DNA of 64,000 bases from Tilletia caries (Eukaryota > Basidiomycota > Exobasidiomycetes > Tilletiales > Tilletiaceae), in contig JALUTQ010000039.1 of the NCBI GenBank assembly GCA_032718865.1, positions 1,364,001 through 1,428,000 on the forward strand, written 5' to 3'. The position numbers and the translations under genes were made by a program. The notes under the pieces are model-generated. The model was not told where the DNA came from. It made no database searches and was given only the letters and a program-made list of their open reading frames with translations. The stretch's first letter is position 1; each line of letters opens with the position of its first letter. Below, piece after piece: positions 33,366 through 44,528 of this stretch.

Positions 33366-33687
33366 CGCGAATGCAGTTGTGAGCTGTCCGTCGTCGCTTC
33401 AGATTATTCTTGGAGCCTTGGCCGGTGCTCCTCTTGCGATGCGCTCTGTGCGAGGTTCGTTGAGTTGTGGTGTTGTGGTCGTTGCGCAACGATCGTGTGG
33501 ACGAGTTTCAAAAGGTCTGGGAGAGTCTCGCAAGGTCTGAGAGAGTCCTGCCACGACTCGCGACTGGCTTCTGGTCAACTCATGGGAAGACCTCTCAAAT
33601 CTCAAAGCGCTGAGGCGCTGAAGCTTCAGGCTGGTTTAGTGGTTTGGTGGCTTGGTGGCTGGTGCCCGTGCAGGCGGGATATCTTTT
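33366..33687. other. Short intergenic region
   Basis: 322 bases between the start of the reductase gene and the 3' end of the oxygenase gene, both on the minus strand. It contains repeated GTCTGAGAGAGTC-like and CTTGGTGG-like short runs, presumably the reductase promoter. No gene. Confidence 0.5.
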
Positions 33688-34583
33688 TCATTTAAAGAGT
33701 AAGTCAGATCTGAGGACCCATTTCGCCCCGGTAAGCGGTTGCAAAGCAGCATGGAGCATACATGCCGACCCATGCCGATGGAGAAGCGCCAGTCCGGTCC
33801 GAGGCTCGACCTCCCACGTCTTCGTACTACTCGCAGTAGTGTGCTTGTCGTAGAAGATGGTCTGCCCGCCCGTCAAGCCTGATTCGGGGCCGGAGAGATA
33901 GATGAGAAGGGTCCATTCGGAGAGGAGGCCTGTTGTTGGGCATTGCGAGGACTGGTCGTAGTGTGGACCGAAGAGGGCTTGGGGATCGTATCGATATCTT
34001 TGGAGGAAAGAAGGTATGTATGTCAAAGAAAACGGTACATTCCTTTGGAATCTCAGAGCACTCACATTCGAATGTTGGAATGCAGCCCGGCAGGTCTCCG
34101 TTCGACTCCCGCCTTCTTCGTCTGCAGGCTCGGCCAGTCGGCCACGGCGCGATCTATACCAATTGAGTAGAGTTGGGAGGCAAAGTCGCGGTCGATTGTA
34201 CTGGCGCGGTGGTTCGTTCGGACTGCTTCACCCTTTTTGGCTGGTGGACTGGGCGAGAGAGCTAATGTCGGTGTCGAGCTTCCCCCGTCCGCAGCGGGCC
34301 CATTCGACTTGCTGGTCTTGCCATTCTTCGCCGACGTCTTGATGGAAGGTTCTGAGGAGGTCTCGGCACTGGAGAAGAGACGAATGATGGCGTTGCATTC
34401 GTCTGTGCTGAGGAAGTTAGGGAAGAGACAGACTTGATCAGGGATGAGCCATTCCGGCGCAGGAAGAGTCTTCGGCTTGAGTCGCGGCCAGGGAACATTT
34501 TCAAACGGTGTCTGCGCAGCACCACCTGCCCCTCCTCTCACCGCGGCCGCTGTCGTTCTCTTCGCTGCTTTCGAAAGAGCCAT
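33688..34583 (-). CDS. 2-oxoglutarate/Fe(II)-dependent oxygenase, prolyl 4-hydroxylase type
   Basis: Two exons; ATG 34583 (MALSKAAKRTTAAAV), an intron of about 75 bases near 34065-33990, stop TGA at 33688; about 270 residues. The C-terminal catalytic domain shows the iron ligands HxD in FGPHYDQS and the distal His in ACMLHAAL, plus the 2-oxoglutarate-binding Arg in KWVLRSDLLF. SEWTLLIYLSG and GGQTIFYD are the usual core strands. The N-terminal part has VCLFPNFLSTDECNAIIRLF, the start of the P4H-alpha fold, interrupted by a Ser/Lys-rich insert. Such fungal proteins hydroxylate protein or small substrates; the target here is unknown. It is divergent from the MATH-BTB gene with 414 bases between the starts. 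Confidence 0.85.
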
Positions 34584-34997
34584 TGGGATGGGAACTGGGG
34601 AGCGAGGTCGTGCGATGTTCAAGCGTTCAGCGGAGCGTTCAAGGTGGAACAGAACGGGAACAGAACGGGTCTGCGCAGGGTCCCAAGCTTAAGGCGGACC
34701 AGCCGCAGGGTCCACCCAACTTGGTTCAACTACTGGTCCAGGCTTCGAGACCATCACGGTACAACGCTCGTTGTTGTCCGCGCCCACGTCTGCCAGCAAG
34801 GTGCCCCACTCCGTCGCCGCCTGTTTGAAAGCGAGGATCTCATCGTCGCTGTGGTTTGTCCCGGCTCTGCTCAGGATCCCCCCGAACTGCGAGCCGCGCT
34901 GCTCCTAGCCTCAAATTCCCTTTGTTACTTCGACGACGATCAGCACTGCGCGTTGAACAAGAGTCGCTGGTCCCATCTGGCATCTGGCTGAGCAACC
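34584..34997. promoter_or_regulatory. Divergent promoter region, oxygenase / MATH-BTB
   Basis: 414 bases between the two start codons. A short tandem (AGCGGAGCGTTCA-like and GGAACAGAACGGG repeated) occurs near 34625-34670. No defined factor site. Confidence 0.45.
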
Positions 34998-37900
34998 ATG
35001 GCGACGAACTCGTCGTCGGATCGCCGCTCGAAGCGCGGGGAAAATTCATGCTCACACTTGCCCAGCGAATACCAATCAAGTGAGTACATGCTGGCAGCTG
35101 GTTGCGACGATGGCTCGGGAAAGTGCTGAACCATCTCATCTGTTACGTCTGCCCCTCTCGCGCAGCCACACTTGAATGGGTACGGATCCAGCACGCGCTG
35201 CACATCTGGCGCATTTATCTGACTTGACGTTCTCCCACATCTTTCTCTTGCCCACTGCGTGCTCTCACAGCCTCTCCTAGGACTCAAGCAGCTCTTCGAC
35301 TCCTCGAAAGGCGATCACAAGTCGAAAGTGGTCAAGTCGCCCGTGTTTGGTGGCGGACGCTGGACGGTGCTCTTCTATGCTCAGAGTGGCAGCGACCAGT
35401 ACTGCTCTCTCTACCTCAACGCCGAACCCCTCGAGCACGAGCGCCTGAATCCACTACTCCACGTTGCAGCTGGGGCCGGATCTGCTGCTTCGGCCGGTGC
35501 TGGAGCAGGCACGGGCGCAGGTGCCTCGGGGAGCGGACGATATCACGGCAGCGGTCGGAAGACGGAAGGTGGGGCGGAGGAACATCTTTGGGTGCGGGAA
35601 GGCTTATTCCGGTTCACATTCACCATCAGCGTGCTTGGGAACAAGGACGGGGAGCCGTTGGGAAGGAAAGAGGCCAATGATCATGTCTTCTCGCACAAAA
35701 CTTCCAACTGGGGTATGTTACCGATTCATCGCCTCTTCTGCGAGAAGAAGGATATGTGCTTTACTAACTTTTCTTACTTTGGACTGCAGGGTGGGCGTCG
35801 TTTGCGCGTCGGTCGGACGTGTACTACAATCAGGGGGCAGTCAAGGCTGCGGACACCTTCTTGATCACTGTCACCATATCGACTGTGTATGAGAAACCGC
35901 GCATGTACAAGCCCGTTGGGCAGCAAGTCCCGACCTCCCTCATTTCCGCCTGGGGCTCCCTGCTGGACGATCCGGAGCACAGGTGAGCATGAAAGAGCTT
36001 AGTCGCCCTGTTCGGATTGGATACAAGGCAAGCATACGAGGCTGACACCCGTTCTGTGCATTTGGCAACCATGACAGCGATGTCGTGTTTCTGTTTCCGC
36101 CCAAGCGCGCGGCCAACGGCCGAAAGACAGGCCCAACCCGGAAGCTGTATGCAATCAAGAAGATACTCGCAGCTCGCAGCACGTACTTCCGCGACATGTT
36201 CGAAGGTAACTTCCTTGAATCGGAGCAAGCAGAAGTCATGTCGGACGTAGGATCAGTGGGTGGCCATGAGGAAGCCCTGCTCTCTGGACGGAACCGAATC
36301 AAGGCATCCTCTGCCTTTTCCTTAATGGACGAGGACGACTACCGGGTGTTCGACATGCTGATGGACAACTCGGACGAAGAGCTCGACGACATCTTTGAGA
36401 CTTCCTCAATGATGAGCCCTTCGACTCCTCCGCTAACTGCGGTGGGAAACTTTACCCGCTCCCTGAGCGGCGGCATAGGTGCGGATACGTCCACAGGTGG
36501 CCACTTGTTGCAAAGTGAGGGTGCAGGTGATCTGGACGCTCACGACGAAGGGGAGGACGACATGTTTCACGACGAAGACGAGGAAGAGGACGAGACGGGC
36601 CAAAGTGTCGATGCTGGGCAAAACTCGTCTTCGCTCGGACATGGCTCCATCGCAACTCAGCGCATCGCTGCTCAAGATCAGTCCGTTTCATCTGGCACTG
36701 CAGTGTTCTCCACTTCGAACAATTCACTGTACTCAAAAGCTGCGCCGAATTCGGAGTTCGCGGAGGGTATTGCGGCAGCGGAAGGCGAAACGTCGACATC
36801 GGCGGTTGGGACTGGCTATGAACTGGAAGGCCTTGATCCTATCGACATGATGGGAGCGCTGGGATCTATTCCGGAATCGGCCCTCTCTGCGGCCAACAGG
36901 AGCCCAGCACCGGCGTCGCGTTCGCACAGCGGAGCTCTGAACAGTCCGGTGAAGCAGTCGAGTGCTGGTCTCCTTGGGGTGCAGACGAAGGCAGACACGC
37001 CAGTTGCCAAGGCTCGCTCCCGTCGGCAGATGAATGCACGCTCACCCGGCGGCGTCGCAGGCGCTGCAGCTCACTCTTCCTCCTCAACCCGAAAGCGTCG
37101 CCAAGTCGTGAGTCGAGCGGCATATGTGTGGATGTGCATTTAGAGCACACATGCTCATGCTTCTTCCACTTCATTTTTTTTTCGGCATCTGTACAGGTGA
37201 TTCAAGACTCAGCATACCCAACCTTCCGAGCACTTCTGCACTTCCTTTATACGGATACAGTCAGCTTTGCTCCGCTGACGTCGACATTCCTCTCATCGGA
37301 CATGTCGATCGACGAGCTGGGAGGCTTCCCGAGTACAGATCGCGATTCGACCAATGCGGACAAGTTTGCGGTGGAAATGCACAAGGCGCACAAGAAGTGA
37401 GGCTCTCCAAGAAAGTTGACAGCGAAAGCATGCTGTCGATACTGATTTATGGGCTGTTCTTTGCAGGCGCAAGGAGCTCATTGAGAGTTACTGCTCACAA
37501 AATGCTGACAAGCCACAGCCGTGCTCGGCCAAGGCGATGTACAAATTGGTGAGCTTTCTGTGATCAGACGGCTATCACTGTAGCCTGCCTTTAGCGAATG
37601 AGCATTCCAACTGAACGAGACAACATGCAATCCGTTCCTCGCAGGCGGATAAGCTGCACATCGAAGATCTACGGATGCGGGCTCAGGACCATATTGCGTC
37701 GAGCTTGACGGTCCAGTGCATCGTGTACGAGGTCTTTGGTAACTTCACAATGAGGTTCCCCGAGATTCGCAAGGTGCGTTCTCTGTCCGCCCAATGTCTG
37801 GCGTGCCAAGATTGGAAACACGCTGACGTTCTGTACTTCTCTCATGCCACTTCCTTGCAGATGGAGACCGAGTTCCTCCTCAAGCACTGGGCTCAGGTCA

Positions 37901-38137
37901 AGAAGTCGATTGCGATGAAGACTATCTTCTCACGTTCGGCGGCTCATCCTGGTCTGGCTGAAGGTGAGAGGGCTTTTCTGGGCTCCCATGCCGTCCACAT
38001 GCGGTACTGTCAAGGTGTTAAGGTGTGCTGAGCTTTCCTTTCCCCCTTTCCTTTCCCTCGCAGTCTGGCCCTACCTGCTCTCCCAGCTCGAATACAAGCG
38101 GGAGGAGGCCTCTTCTTCTGATGAAGAGACCGAGTAG
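34998..38137 (+). CDS. MATH-BTB protein (possible Cul3 substrate adaptor)
   Basis: About ten exons. ATG 34998, exon 1 of 82 bases, then a 14-base exon (35166-35179) whose frame joins to give TTLEWPLLGLKQLFDSS. The MATH domain continues KSPVFGGGRWTVLFYAQSGS and ASFARRSDVYYNQGAVKA. The BTB domain starts SDVVFLFPPK and YAIKKILAARSTYFRDMFEG, is interrupted by about 290 acidic/Ser-rich residues with a basic RKRRQV end, then resumes YPTFRALLHFLYTDTVSF. A BACK-like helical part follows (ADKLHIEDLRMRAQDHIASS, FPEIRK, LLKHWAQVKKSIAMK), ending EASSSDEETE then TAG at 38137. Known for the family: the MATH part binds substrate and BTB binds Cullin-3. The split BTB is unusual but all exon phases agree. Confidence 0.82.
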
Positions 38138-38660
38138 TGATCGCATGCCGAATCATGTTCCCCTCCCCACTTAGCGCGAGCGCATGCGTATGATCCATGT
38201 CGCTCAAGATTTCGCCGCCCTCCTCTTCAAGACCCGGTTCACTCGCCTCGCTGCCTATTCCCACGCGATATCCAAAAACAGCACTGTACCTCTCAAGACA
38301 TGTTATTCGCCTTCCGCGGCACGCTCGAGGGCTCGCCTTTGTCCGTCAGTCGACATCGGCCTCCCTCCCTCTGTCGCACATCTCCCGTCCGCCATGGTCC
38401 CAACTCCATCTCGATATCCTGTGTACCACTGTCACGACCCCTGCGAGATCGCTCTTCTTGCACTTAATCATCATCAATCATCTGAAGCAAGCGTTCATAC
38501 CACCGCGCCGCTTTCCCCGTCCTTCACCGCTTCACCGCTTCAGCGGGCGGGCCAGCTTGTGTCGAGCCAGCTGCCAGACATGATTTCCGCGGGTTGTCTC
38601 TCCGTTGTGGGTCGGAGAAGTTGCCGACGGTGATATTTCGCTCGTACGCCCGAGTGAACG
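38138..38660. other. Intergenic region up to the transposon stack
   Basis: About 520 bases without a recognised gene. It ends at the 9-base target site (TGTGTATGG) of the MULE. Confidence 0.5.
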
Positions 38661-39726
38661 TGTGTATGGGGGGGGTGATAGGGACAAAACCGATTCGGGT
38701 AGGCACAAAATCACTGACTAGGCGCAAAACTGTCGCGTCTTCGCGCGTCGCGCGCGTCCCTTCTCCTTTCCCGTTGTATGCCTCTCTGTACCTCAAAAAA
38801 TCAGAATCAGCATGCCGCCCTTTCTACGACCCCCGCCCGACGATGCCTTTGACAGCAAAGAGGCAGGGCTGAAGTTCGCACAGACGTGGGCCAGAGCCGA
38901 AGGATACGCAATCGTGATCTATGCATCTTCAAAGAAGGGAAGGTACAACTATCTCCGCTGCGACAGGGGCAGCAAGTACCGAAACACGCGCAAGATAACG
39001 GACGAAGATCGGCAGCGCAAGACATCCACAACCAAGATTGACTGCAAGTTCAGGGCTCGGCTCGTTTGCAATTCGGAAGGGGGTTGGGAGCTGAGCGTGC
39101 AGGAGGGAGCCCACACCGACCACGGCCCCACGGAGTCCTGCCTGTCACACTCCATTCAGAGGCGATTCGATGCGCTCACGACTGAGCGCGTTCTGGAGCT
39201 CGCGCGAACCGGATCTCGTGTCCGTCAGGTCGTTTCCTTGCTTCAAGAGCAGGTTCCGCCGGTGCTCGTCACGTCGCGGGACGTATCCAATCTCATCTCC
39301 AAGTATCGACGTCAGCTCCTCGAAGGTCGGCCACCGGCTGAAGCCCTTCTCGACTGGCTGAAAGAGCAGAGCTGGCCGTTCATCGAGAAGCGAGTGCCGG
39401 TTTCGGAGAACGCAGATCGCCTGGAGGGGTTGCTTTTTGCCCATCCGCGCGGAATCGAGCTGCTTTGCCGCTTTGGTGGTGTCGTAGTCATCGATGCTAC
39501 GTACAGCACAAATCAGCACCGCCTTCCCCTACTTCACATTGTCGGATTTACCAGCTCCAACCGCACATTTACTGCCGCCCTCGCCTTTCTTCCCAATGAG
39601 ACGACAGTCACGTACACATGGGCGCTACAAGCACCTCAGCTCATCGCTCCTACGTGGGAACCGGACGTTCTCGTTACGGATGAAGACGCGGCTTTGAGCG
39701 CGGCTCTAATCAATAGTTGTGCTGGT

Positions 39727-40003
39727 GTACCACGTGGATGTGCCACGTGCTCCCTCTCTTATCTTATCTCTTCATCTTCTCTCTCTCCTTTTCTCATCAC
39801 TTCTCCTTCTCTCGGCCGAGAGACTTCCCTTTCTTCCTCATCACCTTCTCAGCTCTCGCTGCTTCCCTTTGTACTTAACTACTCTCAGCAATTATTCACC
39901 CTTCTCTCCTATCTCAGAGGCGTTGCCTACTACAGAGGACGCAGTCCTACTTACTATACTAGCTGCTAGCTAGGATAATAGTTTCCCTCCTTCGGTCTCG
40001 CAG
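39727..40003 (+). other. Unusually long intron of the MULE transposase gene
   Basis: The boundaries GGT|GTACCACG and CTCGCAG|GTG join NSCAG to VLCQWHI in phase 0. At about 276 bases it is three to five times longer than other introns in the window and strongly CT-rich. It begins with two CACGTG palindromes followed by CTCTTATCTTATCT; a similar arrangement lies at about 42660-42690 in the adjacent element. It may be an inserted sequence that gained splice sites. Confidence 0.55.
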
Positions 40004-40869
40004 GTGCTGTGCCAGTGGCACATTCGGCAGAATATGCAGAAGCACGCGCGAAAACGACTGGTCGACGAGGATCATCACGAGCTTCTGATGAGCGATTTCG
40101 ACGAAATTCGCGACGCACGGACGTTGGAGCAGCTTACCGAGGCCAGAGACGTGTTCTTCGACCACTGGCAAGACTCTCATCCTGCCCTTTGCGACTACCT
40201 CGACGAAAAGCTGTCTGCGGAGCATCTTTGGGTATCGGTCTACATCAATCGGCATCCGCATATGGGGACAAAAGTGACGTCTCGCGCCGAAGGCGCTCAT
40301 GCCACCTTGAAGAATTGGCTTCACTCCCGAGTCCCGACACGGCAGCCTTTTCAACGTTACGCAGGCCCTGAGGAACCACTTCGTCGTTCAGCACAATCAA
40401 ATCGCAAGTGACCTCCAGAATGACATGAGCAAAATCCCCATCACCATCCTCGGCGACCCTTTCTTCGTACAGGTCTCGAGGACGGTGTCTCGATATGCGC
40501 TGAATCTTATAAAGCAACAGGACGAAGTCAGCAGACGCCCCCGCGCCACAAAGAGGATGGCTATGCTGCTCCTGTTCCGTGCGACTGTATTTTTGCCGCC
40601 AACCATGGGACTCCCGTGCTTCCACACGCTGGCTCGATGGCATGCAACAGGAGAGCCGATTTCTTTGAGGTGCATTCACCCTCAATGGCGCACAGCCGTC
40701 GGTCTCGCTCAGGAACGAACGACTAGGCTGTTGGATCCTTTGCAGCCGGAACAGCGTAGATCTGCAGCCCAACAAGTCGCGTCTGGTCGTCTAATGACCG
40801 GAAATGAGGTGGCCCAAAAGGAATTCCAACGCCGGTCCAGACGCTGCAAGAATTTCCATCAGCCCGGAC

Positions 40870-41570
40870 TAAGGATCTTCCCGGAGTAGATCCCCGGAGC
40901 CCGGACTCCGGGGCGGCGCTCCGCTCAGCTCCGTCTGAGCTCTGGCCAGCTCCGCGCTCCGCAAAATTTCTGGTGATCAGCTGGAGAGCACTCCGTGCTC
41001 CGTCGAAGTTGCCGTTGCGCGCAAGAATCTACTCCGTGCTCCGTACATTTTTCACAGGCGGACTCCGTGCTCCGCAAAATAGCTCCGCGGACTCCGGGGT
41101 ACTCCGGGGTGTCATGAAATGAGTCCAACATGGGCTCAGGAGAAGGTCAAATCTTATTGAAACAGTTCAATCGCAGCTTTAGAAGTCTATATCATTTCTT
41201 TCCAAGGGTTTACTGCCCCATAAAAGCTGAAATACACAGTATTTCGACCTGATTCGGCCGAGAAATCCCTCAAAAAAAACCGGTCACGTGACTCAGTTTT
41301 TGGCCATCACGTGACCCACTTTGCCATCCCCGGAGCTCCGACGGACTCCGGGGTCTGCTCCGTGCTCCGGGGCTTTTTTGACAATGCCAGCAAACTCACT
41401 CCGTGCTCCGGGGCGTTGCAGTCATACCTTCGCGGAGTAGCTCCGCAAATCCAAAGCTAGTAAAAAATGCTCAAATCTCGCTCCGTGCTCCGTACCCGTG
41501 CAGAGCGTCCCCCGGAGTCCGCGGAGCTCCGGGGAATGCTACTCCGGGGCCTACTCCGGGAAGATCCTTA
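40870..41570. mobile_element. hAT-like MITE, 701 bases, with 8-base target duplication
   Basis: The termini are TAAGGATCTTCCCGGAGTAG and its exact reverse complement. The flanking GCCCGGAC is duplicated at 40862-40869 and 41571-41578, the 8-base length used by hAT transposases. The interior is a patchwork of CTCCGTGCTCCG and CTCCGGGG motifs in both orientations (at least six copies of TCCGTGCTCCG), as expected for subterminal transposase-binding repeats. No open frame of its own. It sits in the last exon of the MULE transposase. Confidence 0.93.
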
Positions 41571-41907
41571 GCCCGGACACAACTCGAGCAGATGCTCTCT
41601 GCCTTGCGGACGTTGCAAAGCGGATCATCAACTCGGCCAATGCCCTTTCTGATGTTTTCTCTCTCTTCAGCGTCTCTCTGTTCTCCCAGTCTCCTCCGAA
41701 TACGATTGATTTCCCATGTTGATTGTTGATTGATGTTTGGATTTGTCTATCTACAAGTACTGTCTGTTCCGTGACCTTTCACTCCTCTCCACCTACCACC
41801 ACCATCACTGACTGTCTCACGGTTTTGCGCCCAGTCAGTGGTTTTGTGCGCAGTTTGAAGTTTTGTCCTTACCCAGGTGAGTTTTGTTCCTATCACCCCC
41901 CTGTGTA

Positions 41908-43556
41908 TGGAACGCCGTTTGGGTCACCTTTGAAAATGAACTTTTTGAAATCGCAATCGCAAAACACAAAGGTAACCAAGGTGCCAGAATCAGACTCTCA
42001 ACTACCATCATCCTTCCCACACCCCAGTCGACTCTACACAACCCAGTGCCAGACAGCTCCGAACGCTGCTCAATGGTCCACTGCATCCATGCCGAGCCAA
42101 AGATCGCTCATTTGCCGCCTCCCAGAGCCACTCGGCGGATACAAAGGAGCTCGCGGCTGACCTCTGATGACCAGTGCTACTGACCAATTTTTCCCCCGCT
42201 GTTTCCTCCAAGAGTCTTTCTGCTCGCTTGCTACTGTTGCTGCGATGCCTAGCTAACACTTTCGTCTCTGTGTTTTGACTTCCGATGATCCTTTCTAGTC
42301 TGGCTAACGTATCTTTCTTCCATCTGCCTCAAGTAGCTATATTCACCTTTCTTCTGTCTTCGATAGCTCCATCTTCGCCATCAAGCTTCCAGATCTTCTC
42401 CCTCGATGTACACGAACATCATCGACCCTCATGCCTGCCTGCCTGCGCATCTCCGGACGCCGTTGTTCCCCGTGTCTGCGCGTCGGGCACTCGGGCACCC
42501 CTTTGTTCAGGCCGTCCCGGCAGCTTCGACGTCCTCAGCCTCCTCCGCTGCGTGTCACCACCGATCGCTGTCCACTATAAGGATGCCCCGACGGCCATCC
42601 GGCTCCCAAGGGCTGCCTCCCCGCCCCTGCCATGTCCCATATGCTGAGGCACACCTGACACCACGTGGTAAACTGATCTTATCTTATCTGTTCTTATGAC
42701 ATCAATAGCAATTTAAAGCTCGTTTCATATTTCCACGTGGCCCTTTCAATGGGGAGCAGCTACCCATGGCCTTGCCATCATAAGTATATGCTCGACTCTG
42801 TCCAGGGAGCGCTGTTGTACCCCTCTACTTTACCCAACAAGAAGGCAGCTGCGAGCCGAGAAGTCCGCGCACCTGCTTCAGCGCTATGCGCACCCCCTTC
42901 GGCTGATCTCGCCAAGGGTTTTGACCGTCGACGACATAGGCCTACATCCTTCTGCTTCCTCCCGAGCATTTTTTCCCCAATACAACGACCCTCTTCCTCG
43001 CGCAGCTGCGCGCAACATTACTTGTATGCTCTGGGCGGTCTATGAGCCCGAGCAGGTGTCTTTATCATGAGTGAGAGAGTGGACGGGAGTTGAAGAGTGA
43101 GGAAGGCCTTAAGTATTAGGAAGAATCAGCATGCTCAGCTTCAATGTGCTGCCTCGGACTCTCGAATCTGTCCCTGCGCCCACAGCAACCAGCACAGCGC
43201 TCAGCCGGAGACATACAGATGCGTATGAACGAGGATCTGTGCCATGTTTGTTGGGTGGAGAATGACCAGGGCTGCTGTGAAGCTCGAGAGGCAGGAAAGG
43301 AACACGGGCGCGCGGCAACGGTTCTGGAAGCTCGAGAAGACAACTTGAGCAGCTCTGGCGCGGCGGAACAGGAAGCTGGGTCCTCTGGCTCTACTCTTGG
43401 CCGGGTCGGGTCATTACCTGAACGTTGTGTGCAGTGTGATTGAAGATCAAGCGGAAGATGGTGAGGAATTCCATAGCTCATGCTCTGCCAACATTTCCTG
43501 CTTGCGATTGCAATTTCAAAAAGTTCATTTTCAAAGGTGACCCAAACGGCGTTCCA
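41908..43556. mobile_element. TA-flanked inverted-repeat element, 1649 bases, no transposase
   Basis: Terminal inverted repeats of about 55 bases with one mismatch, starting TGGAACGCCGTTTGGGTCAC, flanked by TA (41906-41907 and 43557-43558). The interior has no transposase motifs. It contains CCACGTGG motifs near 42660 and 42735. The MULE target site overlaps the first three bases and the TA of this element, so this element was there first. A solitary related end lies at 2535-2573. Confidence 0.85.
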
Positions 43557-43558
43557 TA

Positions 43559-44528
43559 CGTGTGCGGCTAAGCGCGGGCCATGCTGGGCTGAACGGCTGA
43601 ACCCCTCTCGCGAAATATGAATTTGAGCTTTCGGGAGTCGCTTGCGTGCTTTGACAGAACCCAACACCCACGGGCGTCGACGTCGTGAGCCGTCCATTAG
43701 ATCGCCTCATTCGCGCCCGCGCTCTCCTCACCGCCGTCTTCGCTTGCTTCCCCAGCGCCCGGTTTCTTTCCTTTTTTCCCACACGAGAGAAGAAGAAGGG
43801 GACGACACCAACCACCCAGGCTTCTCGCGAGACCCCCCACATCACCTCCTTCCCGCTGAGGCAGCTTCCCATTAAAAGGACCACCCCAGTGAGAGTACTC
43901 CAGTTCGTTACAAGAACGCTGTCCATCCTTCCCCTGCTTCCCAGGATCTAAGGTGAGCCTGCTGAGCGGTGCTTTAGGCGCGCGCGGGGTTTGCTCGTAT
44001 GAATCGCTTCTGACAATGTTCTGTGACTTTCGTTCGTACATGCAACTCGTTCGCGCCCCCCTCCGCTGCTTTGTCGCGTCCATCCGACCTCTGCTTGCCC
44101 TTGGCTGGGTCGGCGGACTGACCTGGTGGCGCTCATTGATGCATGACCGGTTGACCCTTCCTACTCATCGGTCTCTTGGCACCTTCCCATTCCCCCTTGT
44201 CCTCTGCCCACAGAAATCAACTTATTCCAAGCCCCAGAGCAGCTCCAACAGCAGCTCTTCACCTCCCCCTCGTAGCCTCCAACAGGCTCATGTGAGTACA
44301 TCCCGTTTTCACACCCCAGCGTTCAGCGGTCCCAGCTCATCTCTTTTGCAATTCCTCACAACCATGCGCTTGAATGCCAATAGTTAACTAGCGCCAGTCC
44401 AACCTGGTCATTACGCTCTTCAACACTATCAACAAACAGCTCAGTCTCTGAAGACCAACTCGGTTCTTCGACGTACTTCGCGGCACTCAACTTCTCTTTC
44501 GAACTCATAAATCAAACGGCGAGCAGAA
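43559..44528. other. Upstream region of cystathionine beta-synthase
   Basis: About 970 bases. It contains CT-rich stretches and donor/acceptor-like signals (AAGGTGAGCC near 43951, CATGTGAGTA near 44293), so leader introns are possible. No protein was recognised. Confidence 0.45.

Larger units (their letters stand above)
38812..41652 (+). pseudogene. MULE transposase with FAR1, DDE and zinc-knuckle domains, disrupted
   Basis: ATG 38812. Residues 20-90 form a FAR1-type DNA-binding domain (YNYLRCDRGSKYRNTRKITD, TTKIDCKFRARL). The MULE domain has the first Asp at residue 228 in VVVIDATYSTNQ, the second at 290 in VLVTDED, then CQWHI and the Glu in SRAEGAHATLKNWL. An intron of 276 bases (39727-40003) separates NSCAG from VLCQWHI. 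One extra base near 40338-40341 shifts the frame; without it the text continues into GSLFNVTQALRNHFVVQHNQ. The hAT-like MITE interrupts the end at 40870-41570. Skipping it restores CSLPCGRCKADHQLGQCPF, a zinc knuckle, then TGA at 41652. The catalytic triad is intact, but the frameshift and MITE mean no full-length product. Confidence 0.88.
38670..41901. mobile_element. Mutator-like (MULE) transposon, 3232 bases including a nested MITE
   Basis: Ends are GGGGGGTGATAGG at 38670 and its complement at 41901, with further matches inside (GACAAAAC, CACAAAA-CACTGACT, GCGCAAAAC). A perfect 9-base target duplication TGTGTATGG flanks it (38661-38669 and 41902-41910), the length typical of Mutator elements. 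It carries one transposase gene on the plus strand and a 701-base hAT-like MITE inserted in that gene. Without the MITE the element would be about 2.5 kb. Confidence 0.92.

Noticed and set aside
40870..41570. A CRISPR-like or satellite array, because of the regular CTCCGTGCTCCG repeats
   Set aside because: Repeats are irregularly spaced, occur in both orientations, and the segment is bounded by terminal inverted repeats and an 8-base target duplication; this is a MITE in a eukaryotic genome.
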